This document shows, piece by piece, positions 1 to 9,167 of a stretch of 64,000 nucleotides of DNA. Location of the stretch: the NCBI RefSeq assembly GCF_021568775.1, contig NZ_JAKGSG010000005.1, positions 62,001-126,000 of the forward strand, read 5' to 3'. The translations under genes were made by a program, and so were the position numbers. The notes beneath the pieces were generated by a model, which saw only the letters and a list, made by a program, of their open reading frames with translations, had not been told where the DNA came from and made no database searches. The stretch is from Antribacter soli. GTDB lineage: Bacteria; Actinomycetota; Actinomycetes; Actinomycetales; Cellulomonadaceae. The first letter of the stretch is position 1. Each line of letters starts with the position of its first letter.

Positions 1-902
1 GCCGTGATGATGCCGACCACGGCGACGAGCACCCAGGCCATGGCCGAGGCGTAGCCCATGCGGAAGTCCTGGAAACCGCGGATGTAGAGGTACAGCGTGT
101 AGAACAGCGTCGAGCCCGCGGGCCCGCCGGAGCCGCCCGAGATGATGAAGGCCGAGCTGAACACCTGGAAGGCGTGGATGGTCTCCATCAGCAGGTTGAA
201 GAACAGCACCGGCGACAGCATCGGCATCGTGATGTTCCAGAACCGGCGGACCGGACCGGCGCCGTCGACCTCGGCGGCCTCGTAGAGCTCGGCCGGGATC
301 TGCTTGAGGCCGGCGAGGAAGATGACCGTCGGGGCGCCGAAGCCCCACACGGCCAGCAGGATCATCATCGGCATGGTCATGTCGGGGTTACCGACCCAGC
401 CGCCGGCGGGGAAGCCGACGAGCTGCTGGATCTGGTCGACGATGCCGTCGTCGATGAACATCGCCTTCCACACGATCGCGATCGACACGCTCGCGCCGAT
501 GAGCGACGGCATGTAGAAGATCGACCGGTAGACGCCCTGGCCCCGGAAGCGCAGGTTCAGCAGCAGCGCGGCGCCGAGCGCAGCCGCGAGCTTGACCGGC
601 GTGCCGAGGAAGACGTAGACCGCGGTGACCTGCGCGGACTGGAGGAACCGCGGGTCCTCGAAGAGGCGCTGGAAGTTCTCCAGGCCCACGAACTGCGGGT
701 CGCGGAACAGGTTGTAGTCGGTGAACGCGAGGTACAGCGAGGCGAGCATGGGGAACGCGGTCAGGGCCGCGAACCCGATGAGCCAGGGCGAGACGAACGC
801 GTAGCCGGCGCGGACGTCCCCGGCGCGATAGCGCTTGACGTCCCGGGTGGGGACGAACGAGGTGGGCGGGGCGCCGTCGGGCACCGCACGGGTGACAGTC
901 AT
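1..902 (-). CDS. Carbohydrate ABC transporter permease, MalF/UgpA type (3' end outside window)
   Basis: Inner-membrane subunit of a sugar importer of the CUT1 class. The protein starts at ATG 902 after a GGAGG ribosome site and runs off the left edge, so about 300 residues are visible. Hydrophobic helices near residues 33-55, 95-120, 130-150 and 180-200 alternate with short loops. The EAA-type cytoplasmic loop that contacts the ATPase is present (LYEAAEVDGAGPVRRFWNIT, about residues 208-227). It lies 66 bases downstream of the binding-protein gene on the same strand, separated by a strong hairpin, so the two form one transporter operon. The other permease and the ATPase are not in view. The substrate is inferred from the neighbouring rhamnogalacturonan lyase to be a pectin-derived oligosaccharide; this is not shown directly. 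Confidence 0.9.
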   Translation of the reverse strand, partial: MTVTRAVPDGAPPTSFVPTRDVKRYRAGDVRAGYAFVSPWLIGFAALTAFPMLASLYLAFTDYNLFRDPQFVGLENFQRLFEDPRFLQSAQVTAVYVFLGTPVKLAAALGAALLLNLRFRGQGVYRSIFYMPSLIGASVSIAIVWKAMFIDDGIVDQIQQLVGFPAGGWVGNPDMTMPMMILLAVWGFGAPTVIFLAGLKQIPAELYEAAEVDGAGPVRRFWNITMPMLSPVLFFNLLMETIHAFQVFSSAFIISGGSGGPAGSTLFYTLYLYIRGFQDFRMGYASAMAWVLVAVVGIIT

Positions 903-918
903 AGGGACCTCCGGGGCT

Positions 919-946
919 GGCGGCCCCGCGCGAGCGCGGGGCCGCC
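919..946 (-). terminator. Intra-operon hairpin between binding protein and permease
   Basis: A perfect 13-bp G+C stem (919-931 with 934-946) lies between the stop of the binding-protein gene and the start of the permease gene. There is no T-run. Such hairpins in sugar-transport operons commonly cause partial termination or protect the upstream message, so that binding protein is made in excess over permease. That role is inference. Confidence 0.6.
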
Positions 947-968
947 GGATCACGTCAGGACGGCTGGG

Positions 969-2291
969 TCACGGCTGCGGGATGTTGTCCGTCGCGAAGG
1001 TGAACCACTGCTCCGCGAACTCGGCCTCGGTCACGTTCTCGTAGGCGAGCTCCTCGGCGAGGCGCTTGTACTCGGCCTCGATCGCGCCGAACCCCTCGAC
1101 AGGCAGGGGAGCGGATTCGGTGACCAGGTCGGCCACGGACTCCTCGTACGCGATGACCTCCTCGTCGATGGAGCCGGCCTCGACGTTCATCGCGTCACGC
1201 TGGGCCGCCGTGGCGGGCACACCCTTCGAGGTGCCGAAGATCTCGCCCACCGCAGGCTCGTTGATGAGGAAGTCGATGAGCGCCGCGGCAGCCGCGGGCT
1301 CCTCGGTGCTCGCCGAGGCCGACAGCAGCATCGAGGGCTTCCAGAACTGCTTGGAGCCGTCGTCGCCCGCCGGGATCGGGAGCATCTCGATGTTCTCGGT
1401 GCCCGAGTCGGCGACGTAGCCCGCGAGGAAGTTGTCCCAGGTGATCTCGGAGGCCGACTCGTTCACGGTGAAGCCGCCGAGCGGGGCGATCTGGAGCGCC
1501 TTCTCCACCGGGAAGTACTGCTTGTCGGCCCGGGCGTCCGTGCCGCGCTCGAGCCAGGCGACCATGTCGTCCTCGGTGAACCCGAGCTGGCCGTCCTCCG
1601 TGAAGGGCGTCTTGCCCTGCTGGATCAGGTTCTGCAGGAAGAACCAGAAGGTGCCGGTGTAGTCGCCGGAGCCGTAGAGGACGGGGTCCTTGCCTGCGCC
1701 GGCGGTCGAGACCTCCTCGATGAAGTCGTCGTACTCGTCCCAGGTGTAACCCTCGGCGGGCGCCTCGACGCCGAGGCTGTCGAGCAGGTCGCCGTTGTAG
1801 AACAGGGCGAGCGTGTTCGTGCTGGTCGGCACGCCGTACTGCGCCCCCTCGATCGCGCCCGACGCGAGCAGCGACTCGTCCAGGCCCGACACGTCGAGGT
1901 TCACGCCCTCCTGGCCGGACAGGTCGAGGAGCTGGCCGTTGTTCGCGTACTGGCGCAGGTACGACAGGTCCATCTGGATGACGTCCGGCAGCGACTGCCC
2001 GGCGGCCTCGGTGTTGCGGGCCGTCCAGTAGTCGTCCCAGGCCTGGAACTTGGTCTGGACCGTGATGTTCGGGTACTTCTCCTCGAACAGGCCCACCGCC
2101 TCCTCGTACCGGGCGGCGCGATCGTCGTTCCCCCACCACGCCATCGTGAGCGTGATGTCCCGGTCGGTCGGCACGGGCTCGGGCTCGGACCCGCCGCCGC
2201 CCGTCGTCCCACCGCCCGAGCATGCGGCCAGGGTCAGCGCGGCCACCGCTGCCGCACCCGCTCCGCCGATCGTCCTGCGCGCGATCCTCAT
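969..2291 (-). CDS. Extracellular sugar-binding lipoprotein (family 1 SBP)
   Basis: Captures the sugar outside the cell and delivers it to the permease encoded downstream. 440 residues, the usual size for UgpB/MalE-like proteins. The start at ATG 2291 is set by AAGGAGG six bases upstream and gives a classic lipoprotein signal: basic N-terminus (MRIARR), hydrophobic stretch, and lipobox LAAC near residue 23 followed by a Gly/Ser-rich tether. The mature part shows family 1 features such as ITLTMAWWGNDDRAARYEEA at its start and the hinge-type segment with VPTSTNTLALFYN. A LacI-type half operator (2370-2381) lies about 80 bases upstream. The in-frame extension to 2486 has no ribosome site and would bury the signal peptide, so it was not used. 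Ligand probably a pectic oligosaccharide, by context only. Confidence 0.93.
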   Translation of the reverse strand: MRIARRTIGGAGAAAVAALTLAACSGGGTTGGGGSEPEPVPTDRDITLTMAWWGNDDRAARYEEAVGLFEEKYPNITVQTKFQAWDDYWTARNTEAAGQSLPDVIQMDLSYLRQYANNGQLLDLSGQEGVNLDVSGLDESLLASGAIEGAQYGVPTSTNTLALFYNGDLLDSLGVEAPAEGYTWDEYDDFIEEVSTAGAGKDPVLYGSGDYTGTFWFFLQNLIQQGKTPFTEDGQLGFTEDDMVAWLERGTDARADKQYFPVEKALQIAPLGGFTVNESASEITWDNFLAGYVADSGTENIEMLPIPAGDDGSKQFWKPSMLLSASASTEEPAAAAALIDFLINEPAVGEIFGTSKGVPATAAQRDAMNVEAGSIDEEVIAYEESVADLVTESAPLPVEGFGAIEAEYKRLAEELAYENVTEAEFAEQWFTFATDNIPQP

Positions 2292-2369
2292 GTGAGCCTC
2301 CTTGCTCGACCGGCGTCCACCTCGACGCCTGCTGCGGTTCCTCGCGTCGCCGGCACGGCTGCTAGCGAC

Positions 2370-2381
2370 TGAAACGATAAA
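2370..2381. promoter_or_regulatory. Candidate LacI-type operator upstream of the binding-protein gene
   Basis: TGAAACGATAAA matches 9 of 12 positions of the perfect palindrome TGAAACGTTTCA found at 4922-4933 upstream of the rhamnogalacturonan lyase. The position, about 80 bases before the binding-protein start, is suitable for repression. Shared sites would place transporter and lyase in one regulon. Inference from sequence similarity only. Confidence 0.4.
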
Positions 2382-2474
2382 ACACGCAAAAGGACGCGCT
2401 GTCCAGCCTCGCGGGAAAGCGGATTCCATAACGATCTCGTCTACGCCGTCCGTGGGCCCGCCCCCAGCCCGGCC

Positions 2475-2517
2475 CTGTCTCGGCAACGCCCGGTCCGCCC
2501 GGGCATCGCCGAGACAG
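2475..2517 (-). terminator. Terminator of the rhamnogalacturonan lyase gene
   Basis: A 10-bp outer stem (CTGTCTCGGC at 2475-2484 with GCCGAGACAG at 2508-2517) encloses a 6-bp inner stem (2488-2493 with 2499-2504). It begins 18 bases after the lyase stop codon. There is no strong T-run, as is common for actinobacterial terminators. Confidence 0.65.
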
Positions 2518-2534
2518 CGCCTCGGTGGAACGAG

Positions 2535-4889
2535 CTAGTCCGCCGGCGCCTCAACGATGCGCAAGGAAGGCGGCGGAGGCGTCGCCATGCCGTCACCGAG
2601 GAAGAAGCTCGGGTGCGGCGGCTGGTTGTAGGCGACGTTCTGCCAGGCCACCGCGACGCGGTACTGGGAGTCGTGCATGAGGGTGCGCAGCCGGTACGAC
2701 GTGACGTCCGTCGTGGTGAAGACGCGCAGCGCGGTCGAGGAGTCCGTGCGGAAGACGAGCTCCTCGCGCCAGTCGCCGAACAGGTCGGCCTGCAGGCCGG
2801 GCGTGCCCTTGGTGGTGTTGTTGGACAGGGTGCCGGTGAACGACCGCAGTGTGGACGTGCTCGACGACGAGTAGTTCCACTTGCCCACCCAGGGCACGCC
2901 GGTGCTGGTGGACGAGCTGTACGCGTGGTCGGTGATCTCGCGCACGAGGTCACCGTCCCACCAGGTCACGAAGTTCGCCGCCGGGATGCTCGTCGTGATC
3001 TGCGCACCGGTCGCCTGGTTGACGCCCTTCCCGCCCGCGCCGGTGTTCCACCCTTCCGCGCCGGCGTACCGCGGGTCGATGTCGCCCACGGTGCCACGCC
3101 CCGTGTCGGCCGTCGCGCTCGTCGACCAGAGCACGGCGCCCGTGCGCGCGTCGCGGAACGTCGAGCCCCGGTTGCCGCTGGCCGACATGCTCTCGTGCAC
3201 CGCGAACACCTCGAGCCCAGCCCGGTTGGGGTTGAGGTCGCCCACGTGCAGGGCGTCGCCGTGGCCCAGGCCCGTCGTGTAGAGCGGCGCCCCGGTGTCG
3301 TCGATCGTCATGGAGCCGAAGACGATCTCGTCGCGGGTGTCGCCGTCGACGTCGGCCACGCTGAGCTGGTGGTTGCCCTGGCCCGCGTACTGGCTGCCCG
3401 AGACGTTGGAGTCGAAGACCCAGCGCTGCGTGAGGTCCTGACCGTTGAAGTCGAACGCCGCGACGACGGTCCGCGTGTAGTAGCCGCGGGAGAAGATCGC
3501 GCTCGGGTGCTGCCCGTCCAGGTACGCGACGCCGGCGAGGAACCGGTCGACGCGGTTGCCGTACGAGTCGCCCCAGCTGCTCACCGTGCCCCGGGCCGGG
3601 ACGTAGTTGATCGTGTCCACCGCGGCGCCCGTGCGGCCGTCGAAGACCGTGAGGAACTCCGGGCCGGACAGGACGTAGCCGGAGCTGTTCCGGTAGTCGG
3701 CGGACGCGCTGCCGATGACCTGGCCGGTGCCCGACACCGTGCCGTCCGCGGTCTTGACCAGGAGCTCGGCGTACCCGTCGGAGTTCAGGTCGAAGACGAC
3801 CATCTGCGTGTAGTGCGCCCCCGACCGGATGTTGCGGCCCAGGTCGATGCGCCACATCCGGGTCCCGCTCAGCTCGTAGGCATCGATGATCGTGTTGCCG
3901 GTGTAGCCGGACTGGCTGTTGTCCTTGGCGTTGGAGGGCTGCCACTTCACGAGGTACTCGTACTGGCCGTCGCCGTCGAGGTCACCCACGCTCAGGTCGT
4001 TGGCGTGGTACGTGTAGGCGACCCCGTCCGGCGTCGTGCCGCCGGCCGGCTTCTGCAGCGGGATGTCGCGCGAGCTCGTGGCCCACGGGGTGAAGGCCGC
4101 GGTCGCCCAGCTCTCGACCCCGTTCACCACCTGGGCGATCCGGTACGACGACGAGGCGCTGCCGCCCGTGTCGAGGTAGTTCGTGCTGCCCGTGACCGTG
4201 GCTACCGACGTGGAGCCGCGATAGACCTTGAACGAGACGCCCGACGGGTCGGTGCCGAGCATCCGCCAGCCCACGTACACGCCGCCGCCGACGGGGACCG
4301 CGACCGGGGAACGGTCCAGGTCCTCGGCGTCGCGGCCGGCACCGTCACGCGTGATCTCCACCGCGTTGAGGATGTTGTTGGCGCCGCCCACCAGGACGTC
4401 CACGCGCCCGTCGGCGATGGTCAGGTCCTCGTAGGTGGTGGTGCTGACGTTCCCGTCGCGCGCGGTGACCCGGCGGGACGCCTGCGACTCCACCGTGAAC
4501 GTCGAGTCCGCCACGCCGGTCTCCGCGACGGTGAGCGTCACGTCGTAGGTGCCGTTTGGCACGTTCACCCGGAGGTACCAGTCCTCGCCGTAGCCGATCC
4601 AGTCCCGCCCGACGCCGAGGGGCGTGCCGCGGTCGCGCGTGATCTGGCCCGTGCTCGTGATGCCGTAGCCCGTGCTGCTCGAGTACACCGTTGACAGGTT
4701 CACGCCGGTCCAGCCCGGCTCGACCGGGTCGGCCGCGCCGCCCAGGTCGAAGCGATAGATGCCGGTGGCGTCGCCGGGCACCGCTGACGCGGTGGTGGCC
4801 GTGGTCGCCGTCAGGGCGACGGCCCCGAGAGGTGCCGCCAGGGCTGCGGCGGCCACGAGCGCGGCCGTCCTCGTACGTCGGTTCTGCAT
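2535..4889 (-). CDS. Secreted rhamnogalacturonan lyase, PL11 family
   Basis: Beta-elimination cleavage of the rhamnose-galacturonate backbone of rhamnogalacturonan I outside the cell. 784 residues. ATG 4889 has GGAG upstream and starts a Sec signal (basic MQNRRTR, hydrophobic Ala/Leu stretch, cleavage near ASA-VP around residue 37). Residues about 40-185 form a beta-rich module beginning with TGIYRFDLGG, resembling malectin/CBM-like domains. From about residue 190 the PL11 beta-propeller follows, with repeated calcium-loop motifs such as DLDGDGQYEYLVKW, DLNSDGYAELLVK and DVDGDTRDEIVFG. Family assignment rests on recognising these repeats and the YGW/VGWR-type opening (VYVGWRMLGTDPSGVSFKVY). 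It is a single gene with its own operator and terminator, next to a sugar transporter that probably imports the products. Confidence 0.92.
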   Translation of the reverse strand: MQNRRTRTAALVAAAALAAPLGAVALTATTATTASAVPGDATGIYRFDLGGAADPVEPGWTGVNLSTVYSSSTGYGITSTGQITRDRGTPLGVGRDWIGYGEDWYLRVNVPNGTYDVTLTVAETGVADSTFTVESQASRRVTARDGNVSTTTYEDLTIADGRVDVLVGGANNILNAVEITRDGAGRDAEDLDRSPVAVPVGGGVYVGWRMLGTDPSGVSFKVYRGSTSVATVTGSTNYLDTGGSASSSYRIAQVVNGVESWATAAFTPWATSSRDIPLQKPAGGTTPDGVAYTYHANDLSVGDLDGDGQYEYLVKWQPSNAKDNSQSGYTGNTIIDAYELSGTRMWRIDLGRNIRSGAHYTQMVVFDLNSDGYAELLVKTADGTVSGTGQVIGSASADYRNSSGYVLSGPEFLTVFDGRTGAAVDTINYVPARGTVSSWGDSYGNRVDRFLAGVAYLDGQHPSAIFSRGYYTRTVVAAFDFNGQDLTQRWVFDSNVSGSQYAGQGNHQLSVADVDGDTRDEIVFGSMTIDDTGAPLYTTGLGHGDALHVGDLNPNRAGLEVFAVHESMSASGNRGSTFRDARTGAVLWSTSATADTGRGTVGDIDPRYAGAEGWNTGAGGKGVNQATGAQITTSIPAANFVTWWDGDLVREITDHAYSSSTSTGVPWVGKWNYSSSSTSTLRSFTGTLSNNTTKGTPGLQADLFGDWREELVFRTDSSTALRVFTTTDVTSYRLRTLMHDSQYRVAVAWQNVAYNQPPHPSFFLGDGMATPPPPSLRIVEAPAD

Positions 4890-4921
4890 CGCACAGCTCC
4901 TCGTCGTCGTCGACAGAGATA

Positions 4922-4933
4922 TGAAACGTTTCA
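4922..4933. promoter_or_regulatory. LacI-family operator, perfect 12-bp palindrome
   Basis: TGAAACGTTTCA has the central CG and inverted half-sites typical of LacI/GalR operators. It lies 33 bases before the lyase start codon, where a bound repressor would block transcription. A related sequence is at 2370. The regulators in this window sit next to differently shaped sites, so the protein that binds here may be encoded elsewhere. Confidence 0.7.
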
Positions 4934-5060
4934 TCGCCCAGGCGGGGGGGCAAGCGTTTTCCGTGGTGCGGACCGAGGCTGGCAGTGCGTATCGATACGG
5001 GTCAAGAGCGAGTACGGCAGGTGAAGCGATTCGGGTCGGCGCGTGGGCGGCGACACGCAG

Positions 5061-5096
5061 CGGCGGGCGGCGGTGCGCGCGGCACCGCGCCCGCCG
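5061..5096 (-). terminator. Terminator downstream of uxuB
   Basis: G+C hairpin of about 15 bp with one bulged G and a five-base loop (arms about 5061-5076 and 5081-5096), starting nine bases after the uxuB stop. It separates this operon from the lyase promoter. Confidence 0.6.
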
Positions 5097-5104
5097 ACCG
5101 CGAG

Positions 5105-6544
5105 TCAGCCCAGGACCGTCTCCCCGATCGCGTCCGCGGCGCCGTCCGCCAGCAGCCCCGGCAGCCGCAGCAGCCGCTGCACGACGACGGACCGGTCACC
5201 TCCCGGCACCGCGAGGACGGTCTCCCGGAGCTCGGCCGCGCGCGGGTCGTCGACGACCTCACCGGCGAGGACGCGCTGCCGCACGAACTCCGCCCACGCC
5301 GCCAGGGCGGCCGCGACCCCACGAGGCACGCGCCCGGCCGCGAGCGCGTCGCCCAGCACGCCGCCCCAGCGGAACGGGATCTTCTGCGTGCCGTCCATCG
5401 CGACCTGCAGCGTCGTGTGCCCCGTGTGCGGGTTGGCGAACCGGCGCAGGATCTCCTCGCCGTACTCGCGCAGGTCGGTGCCGTCGGGCGCGGTCAGCGT
5501 CGGCAGGGCGTCCTCGAACAGGTACTCGCGCGCCTGGGCGGCGATGGCCGGGTCCGCCATCGCCTCGGCGATCGTCGCGTGCCCCGCGAGCGCACCCGCG
5601 TAGGCGACGAGGGAGTGCGTCCCGTTGAGCAGCCGGAGCTTGGCCTGCTCGTACGGCGCGACGTCGCTCGTGAACGTCGCCCCCGCCAGCTCCCAGGCAG
5701 GCCGGGGCCCGGCGAACCGGTCCTCGATCACCCACTGCGTGAAGGGCTCGCCCACCACGAGCCCCTCGTCGCGCACGCCGAGCGCGCGCTCGACGGCGTC
5801 GCGCTGCGCCGGCGTGGTCGCCGGGACGATCCGGTCCACCATCGAGCACGGGAACGTCACGGCCTCGTCGAGGTAGGCGCGCAGGGCGTCGCCCGCCGCG
5901 CCGGGCAGCGCGGCGTCGACGGCCTCGCGCACGAGGCGCTCCAGCACGTGCCCGTTGTCGACCAGGTTGTCGCAGCTCAGCACGGTGATGCCGCCCGACG
6001 CCACCCGCCGGCGGGCCGCCAGCCCACGCACGAGCAGCCCGATCGCCGAGCGCGCCGGCACCACGGCGCCGGCGGCCCCGGCCGCCTCCTCGGCGGCGAG
6101 CACGTCGAGGTCCGCGCGGACCCGTTCGACGTCGAGCCCGCCGTCGGGCCGCCGGGCGTAGCCCTTCTCGGTGATGGTCAGCGTGACGACGCGCGTCGTC
6201 CGCGCCGCGAGCGCCGCGAGCACACGCCCGGACTCGTCCGCCGGGTAGGCGACGTCGACGACGGCGCCGACCAGGTCGAGCGAGGTGCCGTCGCGCCCGG
6301 CGGTCAGCACCGAGTACACCCCGCCCTGCGGCCGGAGCTGGTCGCGCACGCCGGCCGACCGCTGCGTCACGCCCAGGATCCCCCAGCGGAGGTCCCCGCT
6401 GCGGGCCATGGCGCGATCGGTGTAGACGGCCTGGTGGGCGCGGTGGAACGCCCCGATGCCGAGGTGGACCACCCCCACCTCGACGGGGTCGACGGGCGCG
6501 GCGACGCCCTCGGGGACGGTGGACCGGTGCAGGCGGTCAGTCAT
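5105..6544 (-). CDS. uxuB: Fructuronate reductase (D-mannonate oxidoreductase), mannitol dehydrogenase family
   Basis: NAD-dependent reduction of D-fructuronate to D-mannonate, the second step of glucuronate catabolism. 479 residues, normal for the polyol-specific long-chain dehydrogenases. The N-terminal Rossmann segment contains VGVVHLGIGAFHRAHQAVYT (about residues 22-41), the family signature. The conserved catalytic region around KLRLLNGTHS (about residue 300) carries the Lys/Asn/His set expected in this family. ATG 6544 has AAGGA upstream, and the gene overlaps the LacI stop by one base (TGATG), so the two are translationally coupled. Mannitol or arabitol dehydrogenase activity cannot be excluded from sequence alone, but uxaC and manD next door make mannonate the sensible product. 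Confidence 0.88.
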   Translation of the reverse strand: MTDRLHRSTVPEGVAAPVDPVEVGVVHLGIGAFHRAHQAVYTDRAMARSGDLRWGILGVTQRSAGVRDQLRPQGGVYSVLTAGRDGTSLDLVGAVVDVAYPADESGRVLAALAARTTRVVTLTITEKGYARRPDGGLDVERVRADLDVLAAEEAAGAAGAVVPARSAIGLLVRGLAARRRVASGGITVLSCDNLVDNGHVLERLVREAVDAALPGAAGDALRAYLDEAVTFPCSMVDRIVPATTPAQRDAVERALGVRDEGLVVGEPFTQWVIEDRFAGPRPAWELAGATFTSDVAPYEQAKLRLLNGTHSLVAYAGALAGHATIAEAMADPAIAAQAREYLFEDALPTLTAPDGTDLREYGEEILRRFANPHTGHTTLQVAMDGTQKIPFRWGGVLGDALAAGRVPRGVAAALAAWAEFVRQRVLAGEVVDDPRAAELRETVLAVPGGDRSVVVQRLLRLPGLLADGAADAIGETVLG

Positions 6545-7539
6545 CACGGCTTCCTTGTCGTGGACGGGACACCGGTCGAGCCGCGGATCACGAGCTCGAC
6601 CGGGAGAGGTGTGGCGTCGGGCTCCGCGTCCGACCCGCGCAGGCGTGCGAGCAGGAGGTCGACGGCGCGGCGCCCGAGCCCGCCGAGCGGGGAGTGCACC
6701 GTGGTGAGGGCGGGTGAGACGAGGGTGGCGACCGCGACGTCGTCGCACCCCACCACGGACAGGTCCTGCGGCACGCGGACGCCGCGGGCGCGCAGGCGGT
6801 CGAGGATGCCGAGGGCCATGAGGTCGTTGAACGCGAACACGGCGGTGGCGCCACTGGCGACGGCGTGGTCCGCGGCGGCAAAGCCGCCCGCGAAGTGGGG
6901 CCGGAAGCTGCCGAGGTCGACGAGCTCGACGTCGCCGAGCCGCTCGGCTGCGGCGCGCAGGCCCGCGAGGCGCCGGTTGCCGGACCACGAGCTCGCCGGG
7001 CCTGCGGCGAAGGCCACGCGCCGGTGCCCGAGGGCGCGCAGGTGACCGAGGACCTGGTTGACGCCGTCCTCGTCGTCGAGCGTGATCGACGGCAGGCCCG
7101 CGAGCTCGCGGTTGGCGAGGACCGCGGTGGTGCCGTCGAGCGCGGCGCGCAGCACGGCGTCGTCGGACCGCGGGGAGGCGAGGACGAGACCGTCGACCCG
7201 GGCGGCGAGGCCCGCGATCAGCTCCGGCTCGGCCGACGCGTCCTCGTCGGAGTCGGCCACGAAGACCGCGTAGCCCTCGGCGCGGGCGCGCGCCTGGACG
7301 CCCTTCGTGACGGAGGCGAAGTACGGGTTCTCGAGGTCGGGGACGATGAGCCCGACCGCGTGGGTGCGGCCGAGCCGCAGCCCGCGCGCGACCGGGTTGG
7401 GCCGGTAGCCCAGCCTCTCGGCGGCCTCGACCACCCGGCGCCGCGTCGCGTCCGACACCTGGTCCGGGGCCACGAGCGCACGCGACACGGTGGACACCGA
7501 CACGCCGGCCGCCTTCGCAACGTCGCGCGCGTTCGCCAC
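6544..7539 (-). CDS. LacI-family transcriptional regulator of the glucuronate genes
   Basis: 331 residues with an N-terminal helix-turn-helix ([19 protein letters not shown], about residues 4-22), the hinge helix [12 protein letters not shown], and a periplasmic-binding-protein-like effector domain with the usual [14 protein letters not shown] opening. GTG 7539 was chosen because GGGAG lies six bases upstream and the protein then starts right before the DNA-binding domain. It is transcribed with uxuB and divergently from uxaC-manD-GH67, with two LacI-type sites in between, so autoregulation and control of both arms is the natural reading. The effector is probably a uronate intermediate; this is not visible in sequence. 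Confidence 0.92.
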   Translation of the reverse strand: MANARDVAKAAGVSVSTVSRALVAPDQVSDATRRRVVEAAERLGYRPNPVARGLRLGRTHAVGLIVPDLENPYFASVTKGVQARARAEGYAVFVADSDEDASAEPELIAGLAARVDGLVLASPRSDDAVLRAALDGTTAVLANRELAGLPSITLDDEDGVNQVLGHLRALGHRRVAFAAGPASSWSGNRRLAGLRAAAERLGDVELVDLGSFRPHFAGGFAAADHAVASGATAVFAFNDLMALGILDRLRARGVRVPQDLSVVGCDDVAVATLVSPALTTVHSPLGGLGRRAVDLLLARLRGSDAEPDATPLPVELVIRGSTGVPSTTRKP

Positions 7540-7598
7540 AGCCGCTCCCTCGTCGTCCCCGCCGTCCGCCCTGTACCGCCGGACGGGTGCTGCTAGTC

Positions 7599-7612
7599 TG
7601 CAAACGATTGCA
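7599..7612. promoter_or_regulatory. LacI-type operator between the LacI gene and uxaC
   Basis: TGCAAACGATTGCA has 5-bp inverted arms (TGCAA/TTGCA) around a central ACGA. It lies 59 bases before the LacI GTG and 107 bases before uxaC, so it can serve both directions. A second related site follows at 7667. Confidence 0.7.
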
Positions 7613-7666
7613 CTCCTCGTCAAGACTGAGGCTTGCGCGAGGCCGTGAGCAAGAGGCAGCATGGCC

Positions 7667-7678
7667 GCAATCGTTACC
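7667..7678. promoter_or_regulatory. Second, weaker LacI-type site before uxaC
   Basis: GCAATCGTTACC shares nine consecutive bases (GCAATCGTT) with the reverse complement of the 7599-7612 operator. It lies 41 bases before the uxaC start codon and is flanked by GGCCG/CGGCC. Two sites 68 bases apart could support looping. Inferred. Confidence 0.45.
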
Positions 7679-7719
7679 GGCCGGTGACGAGCCCAGCCTG
7701 CTTCAAGGAGGAAGCGGAC

Positions 7720-9156
7720 GTGCCCGACGACACCGCCTGGACCCTGCACCCCGACCGGGCCCTGCCCGCCGACCCCACGCTGCGGCCGATCGCCCACGAG
7801 ATCTTCGCGGCCGCGCGCGACCTGCCGATCGTGTCGATGCACGGCCACATCGATGTCGCAGCGCTCGCCGCCGATTCCCCGTTCCCGGACCCGGCCCAGC
7901 TCCTCGTCGTCCCGGACCACTACCTGACGCGGATGCTCGTGTCGCAGGGCGCGACGCTCCCGGAGCTCGGGGTCGGTCCGGACTCCCCGGACAAGGAGAC
8001 GGACCCGCGGGCGATCTGGCGCAGGTTCTGCGCCGGCTGGAAGCACTTCCGCGGCACGCCCACGCGGTACTGGCTCGAGCACGAGCTCGTGGAGATCTTC
8101 GGCGTCACGCGCCGGCCGTCCGCCGAGACCGCCGACCTGATCTACGACGAGGTCGCGGAGCGCCTCGCCGACCCCGCCTTCCGCCCGCGCGCCCTCCTCG
8201 ACCGGTTCGGCATCGAGGTCATCGCCACGACCGACCCGGCATGGAGCGACCTGTCGGCGCACGCCAAGCTCGCGATCGAGGTCACCGGCCCCGGCGGCGC
8301 GCCGCGCGTGCTCCCGACGTTCCGCCCCGACCCGCTCCTGCACCTGGACCGGCCCCGTTGGCGCGAGGACGTCTCGCGGCTCGCCGCGGCGTCGGGCCTC
8401 GACGTGACCGACTACGCGACGTACCTCGAGGCGCTCCGCGAGCGCCGCGCGGCCTTCCGGGCCGCGGGCGCCCTCGCCACGGACCACGGCCACCTCCTCG
8501 CCGACACCACCCCGCTGCCCGACGACGTTGCACGCGCCCTGGTCGGCAAGGCTCTGGCCGGCGAGGCGGTCACCGCGGCGGAGGCCACAGCGTTCAGCGC
8601 GCACATGCTGTTCCAGATGGCGGCCATGTCCGCGCAGGACGGGCTCGTGATGCAGCTCCACCCGGGCGTGCTGCGCGACCACGACGGGGCGGTGGCGGAG
8701 CGGTTCGGGCCGGACAAGGGCTACGACATCCCCGTCGTCACCGAGTACGCCCAGGCTCTGCGGCCTGTGCTGGAGGCCTTCGGCCACCACGAGGTCTTCC
8801 GGATGATCGCGTTCACGGTGGACGAGGACGCGTTCAGCCGCGAGCTGGCCCCGCTCGCCGGGGTGTACCCGGCGCTGCGGCTCGGGGCCCCATGGTGGTT
8901 CCTCGACGCGCCCGACGCCATGCGCCGCTTCCGCGAGGCCGTCACGGAGACTGCCGGGTTCTCCAACATGTCGGGCTTCGTCGACGACACGCGCGCGTTC
9001 TGCTCGATCCCGGCCCGCCACGACCTGGCCCGCCGGGTCGACGCCGGATACCTCGCCCGGCTCGTCGCCGAGCACCGGCTCGACCTCGACGAGGCCGTCG
9101 AGACCGCCGCCGACCTGGCCTACCACCTGCCGAAGGCCGCGTACGCGAGCCGCTGA
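7720..9156 (+). CDS. uxaC: Glucuronate (uronate) isomerase
   Basis: Interconverts D-glucuronate and D-fructuronate (and galacturonate/tagaturonate), the entry step of the pathway. 478 residues, the standard UxaC length. The amidohydrolase-fold metal motif HGH is at residues 41-43 (SMHGHID), and later conserved segments [17 protein letters not shown] and LQLHPG-type strands ([11 protein letters not shown]) are present. GTG 7720 is favoured by AAGGAGG nine bases upstream; the in-frame ATG at 7633 would place the two operator sites partly inside the gene and adds a non-conserved leader. First gene of an operon with manD (11 bases later) and the GH67 gene, under the divergent LacI regulator. Confidence 0.95.
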   Translation: MPDDTAWTLHPDRALPADPTLRPIAHEIFAAARDLPIVSMHGHIDVAALAADSPFPDPAQLLVVPDHYLTRMLVSQGATLPELGVGPDSPDKETDPRAIWRRFCAGWKHFRGTPTRYWLEHELVEIFGVTRRPSAETADLIYDEVAERLADPAFRPRALLDRFGIEVIATTDPAWSDLSAHAKLAIEVTGPGGAPRVLPTFRPDPLLHLDRPRWREDVSRLAAASGLDVTDYATYLEALRERRAAFRAAGALATDHGHLLADTTPLPDDVARALVGKALAGEAVTAAEATAFSAHMLFQMAAMSAQDGLVMQLHPGVLRDHDGAVAERFGPDKGYDIPVVTEYAQALRPVLEAFGHHEVFRMIAFTVDEDAFSRELAPLAGVYPALRLGAPWWFLDAPDAMRRFREAVTETAGFSNMSGFVDDTRAFCSIPARHDLARRVDAGYLARLVAEHRLDLDEAVETAADLAYHLPKAAYASR

Positions 9157-9167
9157 GGAGCACCACC

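Noticed and set aside
174-2372. 732-codon plus-strand frame over the permease and binding-protein genes
   Set aside because: Antisense shadow with repetitive Arg/Glu/Gly content; the minus-strand genes have signal peptide, lipobox and ribosome sites.
2613-4694. Long plus-strand frame opposite the lyase gene
   Set aside because: It is a high-GC antisense shadow: Arg/Val/Asp-rich, without domains or ribosome site, and the minus-strand gene has clear PL11 motifs.
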